DNA from: Nitrospirota bacterium
Lineage (GTDB): Bacteria; Nitrospirota; JACRHL01
DNA: 55,407 nt
NCBI GenBank assembly: GCA_029881725.1
Contig: JAOUMB010000015.1
Location: 1-55,407 of the forward strand
Reading direction: 5' to 3'
Positions 8,788-17,016 of the stretch are shown one piece after another. Under the pieces are notes generated by a model. That model saw nothing but the letters and a program-made list of their open reading frames with translations, had not been told where the DNA came from and searched no databases. Numbering within the stretch: position 1 is the stretch's first letter; the number at the start of each line of letters is the position of its first letter. The translations under genes and the position numbers were made by a program.

Positions 8788-9270
8788 TCAGCCGTTATCG
8801 GCTTCGATCAGCAACTGGCGCAGCCAGTCACTGCGCTCGCTGGTGATGGCGGTGGCAATGCGCCAGCGCAACCCTTCCTTGCGGAAGTAATAGGTGGTGG
8901 GAAAGTTGGCCAGCACGGTGCCATCGGCGGCGGCCACCTGCCACACCGCGTGCATGCCGGGAAGCGCCTGCCCGCCGGGCACCATGGCCACATCGGTAAC
9001 CCGTAAAAAGGCGACCCCGGCCTTCCGGTACAGATCCATCAGCCCGAACATGCTCTGGTGAAACTTGTTGCGGTCGAACAGGGTCACCCGCTCCGGGGTG
9101 ATGATGACGGCCGGATCGGAAAAGTGGGCGCAGGCCAGCACCATGTTGCCTTCCTCGAAGGCGGTGCGGTAGGCCCCCAGCACCTCCGCCAACTCCTTGG
9201 CCACCGTAATCCGGTCGACGTTCGGGTCGGCCGACGTGGGGCCGGGGATGGTGGTGTGCGCAGGGTCCAT
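8788..9270 (-). CDS. NTF2-like / SnoaL-like protein of unknown function
   Basis: A 160-residue protein with no signal peptide. Its layout fits an NTF2-like cone fold: an N-terminal helix (VAKELAEVLGAYRTAFEEGN) and a small-domain phrase VLACAHFSDPAVIITPE. Further helices follow (KFHQSMFGLMDLYRKAGV), then C-terminal strands with HAVWQV and YYFRKEGLRWRIATA. Proteins of this type may be enzymes or ligand binders, and no catalytic residues can be named. It converges on the ferredoxin terminator and is divergent from the CsgG lipoprotein operon. Confidence 0.6.
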   Translation of the reverse strand: MDPAHTTIPGPTSADPNVDRITVAKELAEVLGAYRTAFEEGNMVLACAHFSDPAVIITPERVTLFDRNKFHQSMFGLMDLYRKAGVAFLRVTDVAMVPGGQALPGMHAVWQVAAADGTVLANFPTTYYFRKEGLRWRIATAITSERSDWLRQLLIEADNG

Positions 9271-9575
9271 CGGTCCTGTTTCGGTGATTTGGTGCCGCTT
9301 GTCAAGGGCGCCCGGAAAACCCGCCCCTCCGAATTACCCGAAGCACCCCGGACCGGGGCTGCGGGAAGCATCACCTGACCGATTGACACGGTTTGGCGGA
9401 AAGCGCTATAAACGTTCTCATATGGCAAGCATCGCGCTAACCGGCACTCGGTGCCGGGGATGCGCACCGCACGAAAGGGGACCCCATGCGGAAACGGCTG
9501 CACCACCGGCGTGCGACTCCTACGGGTTTGGCGCTCACGCTTCCACTCCACCAAATCCGAATGCCGGGTAATCCG
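9271..9575. other. Intergenic region between NTF2-like gene and CsgG operon
   Basis: About 300 bases hold the promoter at 9383-9412 and a compact hairpin CCGGCAC-tcg-GTGCCGG at 9441-9457. That hairpin would sit about 20 bases into the transcript. AAAGGGG stands five bases before an ATG at 9486, in frame with the CsgG-like gene. I see no separate gene and no clear promoter for the leftward gene. Confidence 0.5.
9383..9412 (+). promoter_or_regulatory. Sigma-70 promoter of the lipoprotein operon
   Basis: A consensus TTGACA (9383-9388) is followed after 18 bases by TATAAA (9407-9412), or after 17 by CTATAA. Transcription would begin near 9419. The leader is about 67 bases if translation starts at 9486, or about 157 if it starts at 9576. 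Confidence 0.75.
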
Positions 9576-10553
9576 ATGGATCGATTCAGGCGGATTGCAC
9601 CCGTGCTGGCTGCGGGATTTATTCTTACCGCTTGCGCCACGGTGGGCACACCACCAACACCCATGGAGGCCCCGGTCAGTCGGGCGGAGCAGCAGGCGGC
9701 GCAGGCGGCGGCCCAGGCACCGGAGACCAAACGGCTGAAGCGCAGAATCGCCATCGGGCGGTTTAGCAACGAAACCCGATACGGGCGGAGTTTTCTGCAC
9801 GACGAGAACAACGACCCGCTGGGCAAACAGGTCTCCGACATGCTGTCCCGCCAGTTGGTGGAATCGGGGCGGTTTCTGGTGTTCGAACGGCCCGACATGG
9901 GGCGCATCGAAAACGAACAGGTGATCCTGGGCGAGTCCAACCTGATTGGCGTGGACGCGCTGATACTCGGCTCGCTCACCGAGTTTGGCCGCGCCACCAC
10001 CGGCCAGCGGGGCTTTCTGAGCGGCACAAAAATGCAGACGGCGCATGCCACGGTGGAGATCCGGCTGGTGGACCCGCGCACCGCGCACGCGCTGTTCGCT
10101 ACCTCCGGATCGGGAGAAGCCAGCACCGAATCCGGCACCGTCGCCGGGTTTGGGAGCAAGGCCGATTACGATGCCACACTCAACGACAAGGCCATCGCCG
10201 CGGCCATCTCGGACCTGATTGGCAAGCTGATCGACAAGCTCGAGGAACGTCCGTGGCGCACCGACATTCTGAGGGCCGAGGGCAACCGGGTATTCATTAC
10301 CGGGGGCGAGCGGCAGGGACTGGAAATCGGCGGTGAACTGGCTGTCATGCGCGCCGGAGAGACCGTACGCAGCGCGCAAAGCGGATTTGACATCCAACTG
10401 CCGCCAGCGCGCATCGCCACGGTGCGGGTCAGTGCGTTCTTTGGCGATTCGGAAACCAACGAGGGCTCGGTCACGGAAGTCGTTTCGGGCAGCGTCCCCA
10501 GCGATACGAGGGGCCTGTTTGTTGCTGAAATTAAGGGGGAGGAGAGGCGGTGA
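9576..10553 (+). CDS. CsgG-family outer-membrane lipoprotein
   Basis: This 325-residue protein has a lipoprotein signal ending in LTAC (Cys about residue 20), then an Ala/Gln-rich linker. The body is CsgG-like: RRIAIGRFSNETRYG, VSDMLSRQLVESGRFLVFER, and IGVDALILGSLTEFGR. CsgG forms the curli secretion pore, but non-curli members occur with DUF4810 and GNA1162 lipoproteins, exactly as here. No curli subunit genes are visible. The start at 9576 gives a normal signal peptide. An in-frame ATG at 9486 has a better ribosome site but would add 30 residues before the signal. Stop and next start overlap (GTGA). Confidence 0.85.
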   Translation: MDRFRRIAPVLAAGFILTACATVGTPPTPMEAPVSRAEQQAAQAAAQAPETKRLKRRIAIGRFSNETRYGRSFLHDENNDPLGKQVSDMLSRQLVESGRFLVFERPDMGRIENEQVILGESNLIGVDALILGSLTEFGRATTGQRGFLSGTKMQTAHATVEIRLVDPRTAHALFATSGSGEASTESGTVAGFGSKADYDATLNDKAIAAAISDLIGKLIDKLEERPWRTDILRAEGNRVFITGGERQGLEIGGELAVMRAGETVRSAQSGFDIQLPPARIATVRVSAFFGDSETNEGSVTEVVSGSVPSDTRGLFVAEIKGEERR

Positions 10554-10870
10554 AACCATTCGCTGTGGGGTTTCTGGCCCTATGCATTCTGACGGGCTGC
10601 ACCTATCCGACATCGCAGGTGCGCGTGAACGACGAGCGTCCCTCGCTGGCCATTGAGGGGGCAGGTTCCCACGCCATGTTAGTGGTGGACGGGATGGAAA
10701 TGGGCCCGGCGGCCCGCTACAACGGGCGGCCGGGCACGTTGTTGCTGGAGCCGGGCAGGCACGTGGTCACCATCATCGAAAACGGGCAGACGGTGTTCTC
10801 GCAGGAGGTGTTCCTGAACGGCAGCCAGGTGAAAACGCTGTCGGTGGGCCGCTCCGGGAGCTCCCGGTGA
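10550..10870 (+). CDS. Small PEGA-like lipoprotein
   Basis: The 106-residue product has a signal peptide with lipobox LTGC (Cys about 17). The mature part, VVDGMEMGPAARYNG then LLLEPGRHVVTIIENGQ, resembles PEGA-type beta domains that present Gly-rich loops at the cell surface or periplasm. The GTG start overlaps the CsgG-like stop, and its own stop overlaps the next GTG, so it is translated as part of the chain. I do not recall it as a fixed member of the CsgG/DUF4810/GNA1162 set, so it may be a lineage-specific addition. Confidence 0.65.
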   Translation: MKPFAVGFLALCILTGCTYPTSQVRVNDERPSLAIEGAGSHAMLVVDGMEMGPAARYNGRPGTLLLEPGRHVVTIIENGQTVFSQEVFLNGSQVKTLSVGRSGSSR

Positions 10871-11277
10871 TCCGGGCGCGCACCCTGCTGCTGGCGACGG
10901 TCGTGCTGCTGGGCACTACCGGTTGCACCACCACCCGGGTGTTTCACTGGGGCGGGTATGAAAGCGCACTCTACCATTACTACAAGTCTCCCGATTCTCT
11001 GGACCGGTATGCCGCATCCCTGGAAGTCGCCGTGAGGGAGGGGCGGCGATCTAACCGGACAGCGCCGGGGCTGTATGCGGAATACGGTTACGTGCTGCAT
11101 CTGCTGGGACGACCGGCAGAGGCGCTGAGCTTCTTCGAACTGGAGAAAGCCACCTGGCCCGAGTCGGGGCAGTTGATGGACATCATGATTCGCAACATTA
11201 CCCCCGAAGTGGAGCGCAGCCGGACCGCCCCGGATTCCGCCGCTCGGCCCTCCCCAGGCACTGAAGGAGAAGTATGA
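10867..11277 (+). CDS. DUF4810 family lipoprotein
   Basis: This 136-residue lipoprotein has a signal ending at TTGC (Cys about 20). Its mature start, FHWGGYESALYHYYKSP, is the hallmark of DUF4810. A TPR-like stretch GLYAEYGYVLHLLGRPAEAL follows, and FELEKATWPES matches the family end. DUF4810 proteins are usually encoded between a CsgG-like and a GNA1162-like lipoprotein, as here, and presumably form one outer-membrane complex. Molecular function is unknown. GTG start, with four-base overlaps on both sides. Confidence 0.85.
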   Translation: MIRARTLLLATVVLLGTTGCTTTRVFHWGGYESALYHYYKSPDSLDRYAASLEVAVREGRRSNRTAPGLYAEYGYVLHLLGRPAEALSFFELEKATWPESGQLMDIMIRNITPEVERSRTAPDSAARPSPGTEGEV

Positions 11278-12017
11278 TGATGCCCCTGCGCTTATTGTGG
11301 GCCATGCTGGCCGTAGCCGCACTGGCCACCGGTTGTGTTACCGCGCCAGCCGTGCGCATGGATTATTCGAGGCTCTACGACCAGAACCCACGTTCCATCC
11401 TGATCGTCCCGGCGGTCAACCGCAGCGTGGATGTGGACGCTCCGAATTACTACCTGTCCACCATTGCCCGCCCGGTGGCCGAACGCGGCTACTACGTGTT
11501 TCCCGTGCATCTGGTCAAACGCATTCTGGAGGACGACGGTCTGGCCGATGCCGCCTTGGTTCATCAGGCCGATCCGGCCCGACTTGGAGAGATGTTCGGT
11601 GCCGACGCCATTATGTATGTCACCATCGAGCGGTGGGACGCCATGTATGCGATCGTTTCAACCACGGTGATCGTCGAGTTTTCCTACGTGCTGAAAAGCG
11701 CCAAAACCGGAGAAGTATTGTGGAAAAACTCCGAGCAACGGACATTTACACCACAGCAGCAAAACAATTCCAATGGCCTGCTGGCAAACCTGATCGCTGC
11801 GGCGATCACCCGGGCGGCGCCCAATTACATTCCGCTCACCCAGCAGGCCAATGCCAACGCCGTGGCGGGCCCGAGAGGATTGCCCTACGGCCCTCTGCAC
11901 CCCCGATATCACGACGGGCAACCCCAAACAGAAGGTGCAACCCCTGCCGGGAGCGGCTCCGGTGCGACAGATTCGGATACTTCCGCCACACCTCCCGTGA
12001 CCATGGACACTGGCTGA
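11274..12017 (+). CDS. GNA1162/DUF799 family lipoprotein
   Basis: A 247-residue lipoprotein (lipobox ATGC, Cys about 21). The conserved body has ILIVPAVNRSVDVDAPNYYLSTI cut by family-typical Asp-Ala-Pro, then RPVAERGYYVFPVHL and FGADAIMYVTIERWD. These match Neisseria GNA1162, a meningococcal surface antigen with a TolB/FlgT-like N-terminal fold. After about residue 200 the tail is low-complexity (Gly, Ser, Thr, Pro) and probably disordered. It ends the four-gene operon and converges on endonuclease IV 13 bases later. ATG start, overlapping the DUF4810 stop. Confidence 0.85.
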   Translation: MMMPLRLLWAMLAVAALATGCVTAPAVRMDYSRLYDQNPRSILIVPAVNRSVDVDAPNYYLSTIARPVAERGYYVFPVHLVKRILEDDGLADAALVHQADPARLGEMFGADAIMYVTIERWDAMYAIVSTTVIVEFSYVLKSAKTGEVLWKNSEQRTFTPQQQNNSNGLLANLIAAAITRAAPNYIPLTQQANANAVAGPRGLPYGPLHPRYHDGQPQTEGATPAGSGSGATDSDTSATPPVTMDTG

Positions 12018-12030
12018 GCAAACGGCCTTC

Positions 12031-12927
12031 CTAATACCCCCGCTTCGCCTCCTCGATTTCCGGCAGGTCGCGCAATTCGCCGGTGGCGGCGCCGGTCAGC
12101 CAGGCGATTTCGGCGGCATACCCCTCGTCCCCGGCGGGGGTTTCCAGCATCATCGGCACGTGCCGGGTGCGCGGATCGGTCACCAGGCGGATAAATGCGC
12201 CGGGGCCGATGTGGCCGCGCCCGATCAGGGCGTGCCGGTCCACGTGGGAACCCAGCTTCACCTTGCTGTCGTTCACGTGGAACGCCACCAGCCGGTCCAT
12301 TCCCAACAGCCGGTCGAACTCCTCCCAGGTTTTGTCCCAGCCCCCCTCGGTGGCGATGTCGTATCCGGCGGCGAACACGTGGGCGGTGTCCACGCAGATG
12401 CCGAACCGCTCCGGCTGCTCCAGGCGCGCAAAAATCTCCGCCATCTCCCCAAAACGGCGCCCCACGGTACTGCCCTGCCCGGCCACGGTTTCCAGCACCA
12501 GCTTCACCGGGCTGTCGGGAAAGCGGCGGCATACGCCGTTCAGGCTGTCGGCGATGGTGGCGATACCCCACTCCACTCCCTGCTTCATGTGCGCGCCGGG
12601 GTGGAAATTCAAGAGGGGGATGCCCAGCCGGGTGCACCGGTCCACCTCCGCGTCGAAGGCGTCCAGGCTTTTTTGTAATTTCTCCGGGTCGGGGGAGCAC
12701 AGGTTGATCAGGTAGCTGTCATGGCTCATCACCGTGCCCACGCCGGAGTCGGCCAGTGCGGCCTTGAATGCGGCCACCTCCGCGTCTTCCAGCGGCTTGT
12801 GCTTCCACGCCATCTGGTTGCGGGTGAATACCTGCATGCACCCGGCGCCGAGCTTGTCGCCGCGGGGCGGGGCTTTGTCCACCCCGCCAGAGGTGGAAAC
12901 GTGACAGCCGATCTGGATTTCGCTCAC
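12031..12927 (-). CDS. nfo: Endonuclease IV (AP endonuclease)
   Basis: The 298-residue protein is a TIM-barrel AP endonuclease. It cuts the DNA backbone 5' to abasic sites in base-excision repair using three zinc ions. Visible ligand motifs include IGCHVSTSGGV, LLNFHPGAH, LVLETVAGQGS, GICVDTAHVFAAGYD, AFHVNDSK (with GSHVDRH) and MMLETPAG. Length fits the family. I chose the GTG preceded by AAGGGAG five bases upstream; an ATG 15 codons earlier has no comparable site. Confidence 0.93.
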   Translation of the reverse strand: MSEIQIGCHVSTSGGVDKAPPRGDKLGAGCMQVFTRNQMAWKHKPLEDAEVAAFKAALADSGVGTVMSHDSYLINLCSPDPEKLQKSLDAFDAEVDRCTRLGIPLLNFHPGAHMKQGVEWGIATIADSLNGVCRRFPDSPVKLVLETVAGQGSTVGRRFGEMAEIFARLEQPERFGICVDTAHVFAAGYDIATEGGWDKTWEEFDRLLGMDRLVAFHVNDSKVKLGSHVDRHALIGRGHIGPGAFIRLVTDPRTRHVPMMLETPAGDEGYAAEIAWLTGAATGELRDLPEIEEAKRGY

Positions 12928-13034
12928 CGGTACTCCCTTGAACGCTATGGAAACCCGATTTCGGGCCACCACTGGACCCGAAGGATGGCGACCGCTAGGG
13001 TGTGTAGACGATGCATTATGCGGGAGGTAACCCG

Positions 13035-13931
13035 GTGGGCGAAACAGGAGGCACCTATCTGATCCGCCACTGGCGCGGCGAATTGCCTCTGTGGCAATCG
13101 TTCTGGGTCAATCTGGTGGCTCCACTGGTGGCCTGGCGCACCCTTGTGGGGTGGCTGCTGGGCAGCCCGGAGCGGTTTTCGGACCTGCGCCTGTTCAGCG
13201 CCCTGGGCCCGGCGCTCACCCTGATCGGGCTGCTGCTGTGCGTCTGGCAGGGTGTGGGTTGCTGGCGGGCGGCGCTTCGCTACCGGAAGCTGCACCGGGA
13301 GCGGCCCGCACGGGCCATGTGGGGCGAACTGGTGCGCGTGCAACTGGCCATCCTGGTGGCCGTGGCCATGCTGTGGGCGCCCCGTTTTGCGATCATCACC
13401 GGCCGGTCGCTGCATACCGCCCTGTTCCCGGAACGGGGGGACTGGCACGTGGCGCGGGAGCAGCCGGGGGTGATCTCCGTGCGCGGCAGGTTCGGGTATG
13501 GGCTGGCCGACGCGGTGCGGGATGCGCTGGTGAAGTGGCCGGACACGGCCATCCTGCAACTGGACAGTCCCGGCGGCCTGATGTGGGAAGCGGAGACTCT
13601 CTACCGCACCCTGAGCCGCAGCCACCTGATGACCTACGTGGAAGGACGGTGCGACAGCGCGTGCACCTATGTGTTTGTGGCGGGCCGGGGACGTTACGTG
13701 CACGAGGGAGCCCACATGGGTTTTCACGGACTGGGGGAGGCCTATGCCGCCGATCCGCGCACGCGGCGGCACCACGAACGGCTGTACGACGCACGCGGGG
13801 TGGACGCCCGTTTCATCCGGAACGCCCTGGACACCCCGCCCGACCACCTGCTGACCCTCAACGCGCGCCAACTGGTGCGGGTGGGGGTGGCGCAAAAGGT
13901 GGTTTCAGAGGAAGAACTGCAACCGCGCTGA
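13035..13931 (+). CDS. Membrane-anchored ClpP/crotonase-fold protein (COG3904-like)
   Basis: This 298-residue protein has two N-terminal membrane segments (about residues 20-45 and 60-75), a third near 105-125, then a soluble ClpP-like domain. Its motifs are ILQLDSPGGLMWEAETLYR and GRCDSACTYVFVAGRGRYV. Ser208 in Cys-Asp-Ser-Ala-Cys is the expected nucleophile, with MGFHG following. COG3904 proteins resemble SppA/NfeD-type serine peptidases, but no substrate is known. The GTG at 13035 has GGGAGG seven bases upstream and is preferred over an ATG at 13011. It is divergent from nfo. Confidence 0.75.
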   Translation: MGETGGTYLIRHWRGELPLWQSFWVNLVAPLVAWRTLVGWLLGSPERFSDLRLFSALGPALTLIGLLLCVWQGVGCWRAALRYRKLHRERPARAMWGELVRVQLAILVAVAMLWAPRFAIITGRSLHTALFPERGDWHVAREQPGVISVRGRFGYGLADAVRDALVKWPDTAILQLDSPGGLMWEAETLYRTLSRSHLMTYVEGRCDSACTYVFVAGRGRYVHEGAHMGFHGLGEAYAADPRTRRHHERLYDARGVDARFIRNALDTPPDHLLTLNARQLVRVGVAQKVVSEEELQPR

Positions 13932-14027
13932 CCCGTTCCACGGGCCACCCCATGATCTGACAAATACCCTGTTGAAACGCACGCCGGTGCGGTAGGGTTG
14001 CAAATGAGGGGGGATTGCGAGGTGGTC

Positions 14028-14642
14028 ATGAAATACCTTCCCTTTTGGGGTGCCACCGCTTTGGCGCTGATCCTGTTTTCGGCCGCACCAGCAAAGGCCC
14101 AGCGGGGCGATTACGACTACACCCCAAGCATCAATTACACCTACCTGGAGGTGGGGTTGGAGGCTGTCGATTACAACGGCGGGAACGAGTCAGGGCTTCT
14201 GTTGAAGGGCTCCATGGTCACCGCGGAGTTCATGCGTGTGCTGGGGGAAATCGCCATCGGAAGCGGTGACGATTTTTTTGGATACTACGACTATACCGAT
14301 CTGACCGTGGGCCTCGGCGGATTCACATCCCTGTCGTCGGAGGGCACCACCATCGACTGGACGGCGGCGTACCTCCACCTGAACTGGTCGGACGCATTCG
14401 GCTCGGTCACGAACACCGGCTATTATCTGGACGGAGGCTTCCGCACCATGGTGGCGCCGAACATGGAACTGAACGGCGGCCTGCGCTACCGGGAGGTGGA
14501 GGGCTTCGACAGCCGCTGGATACGTCTGGGAATGGTCATTGCGTCTCCCGTCACCGGCCACGGGTTCAGTTTCGAGTACCTGACCTCGGATGCCCCTTCC
14601 GACCCGACGAAGATTCGCCTGTGCTACCGCATCCACTTCTGA
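14028..14642 (+). CDS. Putative outer-membrane beta-barrel protein
   Basis: A 204-residue protein with a clear signal peptide (cleavage near AKA-Q, about residue 24). It is followed by alternating polar/aromatic strands such as SINYTYLEVGLEAVDYN, FFGYYDYTDLTVGLGGFTS and TAAYLHLNWSDAF, ending in RLCYRIHF. The final residue is Phe, as in many outer-membrane barrels that use the BAM pathway. The size suggests an eight-stranded barrel. No family can be named. The ATG is preceded by GAGG six bases upstream. It converges on the VOC gene with one base between the stops. Confidence 0.6.
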   Translation: MKYLPFWGATALALILFSAAPAKAQRGDYDYTPSINYTYLEVGLEAVDYNGGNESGLLLKGSMVTAEFMRVLGEIAIGSGDDFFGYYDYTDLTVGLGGFTSLSSEGTTIDWTAAYLHLNWSDAFGSVTNTGYYLDGGFRTMVAPNMELNGGLRYREVEGFDSRWIRLGMVIASPVTGHGFSFEYLTSDAPSDPTKIRLCYRIHF

Positions 14643-14643
14643 C

Positions 14644-15054
14644 CTACTCCGGCCCCACCCAGAAATGCGGGTTGAAGGCCACCTCCCACAGGTGGCCGTC
14701 CGGGTCGGCAAAATAGCCGGAGTGCCCACCCCATTCGGTATCGCGGGCCGGTTGCACGATCCTTGCCCCGGCCTTTTCCGCACGCGCCAGCAGCGTGGCC
14801 ACCTGCGCCACCTCCCGCACGTTGTGGGCCAGCGCCACCCCGGAAAAACCGGCCGTTCCGTCCGCCACCCCCGCGTCCTCCGCCAGCGCGGCGCGCGAAA
14901 ACAGCCCCAGCCAACTGCCGTTCAGGTTGAAAAACGCCACCACCCCGCCCTGGCTGGCCGGGTGCAGCGGCAGGCCCAGGCCATCACGGTAAAACGCCAC
15001 GGCGCGGGCCACGTCGGCCACCCCCAGGGTAATCATGCTGATGCGCGGTTCCAT
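14644..15054 (-). CDS. VOC (glyoxalase-like) superfamily protein
   Basis: This 136-residue protein has two beta-alpha-beta-beta-beta modules of the vicinal-oxygen-chelate fold. The first begins ISMITLGVADVARAVAFYRDGLGLP. The second ends with GYFADPDGHLWEVAFNP, the usual metal-site glutamate strand. The family includes glyoxalase I, dioxygenases and resistance proteins, and the substrate is unknown. It begins 10 bases after the uvrC stop in the same direction, so it is likely co-transcribed. Confidence 0.85.
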   Translation of the reverse strand: MEPRISMITLGVADVARAVAFYRDGLGLPLHPASQGGVVAFFNLNGSWLGLFSRAALAEDAGVADGTAGFSGVALAHNVREVAQVATLLARAEKAGARIVQPARDTEWGGHSGYFADPDGHLWEVAFNPHFWVGPE

Positions 15055-15064
15055 GTTCCCTCCA

Positions 15065-16981
15065 TCACTTCTTCATGCGCGTGAGCACCATGCGCCCCGC
15101 CTTTTTCGTTTCCCCCGTCTCCGGGGCGGAATCCACCTCCGGCGCCGCCTCGTGCAATGAATTAAACACCGCCTCGGCGGCGGCCCGGTTCATGCGCGGG
15201 GCGGCGGTAATCTCCTCCAGCGTGGCCTTTTTGACCCCCTCCACGCTGCCAAACGTTTTCAACAGGCTCATCTTGCGCCCCTTGCCGATGCCGGGCACCG
15301 CATCCAGCTCCGAATCCTGGATGCGCAGGCTGCGCAGCTTGCGGTGATAGGTGATGGCAAAGCGGTGGGCCTCGTCGCGGATCTGTTGCAGGATGCGCGT
15401 GGCCGGTGCGCCGGGCTTCAACGGTGATGCGTTTTTGATGCCGGGGCGGAACACGCGCTCGAACTTTTCGCCCCGCTCCTTGGCCAGACCGATCACATGG
15501 GGGCCCTCCGGCGCGGTGGGCACCCCTGCCTCCGCCAACGCCTTGAGGGCCATGGAAAGCTGCCCGCGCCCGCCGTCGATGAGAATCAGATCCGGCAGCG
15601 GCTTTCCCTCCTCCACCAACCGCCGGTAGCGGCGGGTGACCACCTCGTGCATGGATTTGAAATCGTCCGGCCCATCGGCGGACTGGATGCGGAAGTGGCG
15701 GTAGTCGGCCTTTTTCGGGCCGCTGCCCTCCCACACCACCATGCTGGCCACGGTCAGTTCCCCCTGGATGTGGGAGATATCAAAGCCCTCGATCCGGTGC
15801 GGCGGCGCATGCAGGTGCAGGGTGCGCTGCAGGGCCACCAGCCCGCGCTCCCCGGCCCGCTCCGCCTCCATTCGCTCCTCCAGCGACTTGTGGGCGTTCA
15901 CCCCGGCCAACTGCAACAGGGCCAATCCGCGCCCCCGCGCCGGGGTTTCCAGCGCACATTTTTTGCCGCGCTGATCACTCAGCCACACCTCCAGGGCGTC
16001 CGCCTCCGGCACCGGTGTGGGGCACAGCAGGCGGGCGGGAACCGGCACCGAACCGTCGTAAAACTGCTGGATGAAGGCCCGGTAGACCTCCCCGTCGTCG
16101 CTTTCGGCCTGGTCTTCCCACACGAACGCCCGACTGCCCACCAGGGACCCCTCGCGCACGAACAACACCTGCAACGAAAGCCACTCCCCCACCCGCGCCA
16201 GGCCGAACACATCCACCTCGCCGCCGCCTGGAGTGGTGATGCGCTGACGGGTAAGGGTGGCCTCGATGTGGCGGATCTGATCGCGCAATCTGGCCGCGCG
16301 CTCGAATTCCAGCGCCTCGCTGGCCGCCTCCATGCGGGCCCGCAGGGTGGCAGTAAGCTCCCGATCCCGGCCCTCCAGGAACATGCGCACCTCGCGCACG
16401 GTTTCCGCATAGTCGGCCTTGCTCTGGAAGCCGGTGCAGGGGGCCTTGCAGCGGCCGATCTGGTATTGCAGGCAGGGGCGGTCGGAGGTGCCGTCGATGA
16501 CGATGTCACAATCGGCCAGGGGAAAGTGGCTGTGGATTACCCGCAACGTCTGGCGCATGGCCCCGGCACCCACATAGGGCCCGTAGTATCTGGCTCCGTC
16601 CCGTTTGGCCTTGCGCACCACGGTGAGGCGTGGAAAATCCTCGTGGACGCCAAGGCGGATGTAGGGGTAGTTCTTGTCGTCCCGCAGCATGATGTTGTAC
16701 TGGGGACGGTGCCGCTTGATGAGGTTGTTTTCCAAAACCAGCGCCTCCACCTCGGAGGCGGTGACGATGGTCTGGATGTCGCGCACCTTGCGCACCATGA
16801 TGCGCGTTTTAGGGGTGTGGGAGGCGCCTTTCTGAAAGTAGGAACGAACCCGGTTCCGGAGCGATTTGGCCTTGCCCACATACAGCACCGCGCCACCCTG
16901 ATCCTTCATCAGGTACACACCGGGCTGGTCCGGCAGGTTGCGCAGAATCTCGCGCACGGGATCGGGGGGTGCGGTGCTCAC
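15065..16981 (-). CDS. uvrC: Excinuclease ABC subunit C
   Basis: This 638-residue UvrC makes both incisions of nucleotide-excision repair with UvrA and UvrB. The N-terminal GIY-YIG nuclease has PGVYLMKDQ and VLYVGKAKSLRNRVRSYF. A UVR coiled-coil motif near residues 205-240 contacts UvrB. The RNase-H-like nuclease domain has IEGFDISHIQGE and DLILIDGGRGQL, and helix-hairpin-helix motifs follow with LDAVPGIGKGRK. The start is a GTG. A short basic tail (GRMVLTRMKK) ends the protein. It lies 35 bases after the last gene of the ParA-CBM48 operon in the same direction and may be read from it. Confidence 0.97.
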   Translation of the reverse strand: MSTAPPDPVREILRNLPDQPGVYLMKDQGGAVLYVGKAKSLRNRVRSYFQKGASHTPKTRIMVRKVRDIQTIVTASEVEALVLENNLIKRHRPQYNIMLRDDKNYPYIRLGVHEDFPRLTVVRKAKRDGARYYGPYVGAGAMRQTLRVIHSHFPLADCDIVIDGTSDRPCLQYQIGRCKAPCTGFQSKADYAETVREVRMFLEGRDRELTATLRARMEAASEALEFERAARLRDQIRHIEATLTRQRITTPGGGEVDVFGLARVGEWLSLQVLFVREGSLVGSRAFVWEDQAESDDGEVYRAFIQQFYDGSVPVPARLLCPTPVPEADALEVWLSDQRGKKCALETPARGRGLALLQLAGVNAHKSLEERMEAERAGERGLVALQRTLHLHAPPHRIEGFDISHIQGELTVASMVVWEGSGPKKADYRHFRIQSADGPDDFKSMHEVVTRRYRRLVEEGKPLPDLILIDGGRGQLSMALKALAEAGVPTAPEGPHVIGLAKERGEKFERVFRPGIKNASPLKPGAPATRILQQIRDEAHRFAITYHRKLRSLRIQDSELDAVPGIGKGRKMSLLKTFGSVEGVKKATLEEITAAPRMNRAAAEAVFNSLHEAAPEVDSAPETGETKKAGRMVLTRMKK

Positions 16982-17016
16982 CCGGCTAGTTTATCAGGGG
17001 ACCCCGAGGTGGGATG

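Noticed and set aside
9576-12017. Curli secretion operon
   Set aside because: The partners are DUF4810 and GNA1162-type lipoproteins, with no CsgA, CsgB, CsgE or CsgF visible.
13972-13998. Promoter TTGAAA ... TAGGGT before the barrel protein
   Set aside because: The spacing is only 15 bases and the -10 is poor.
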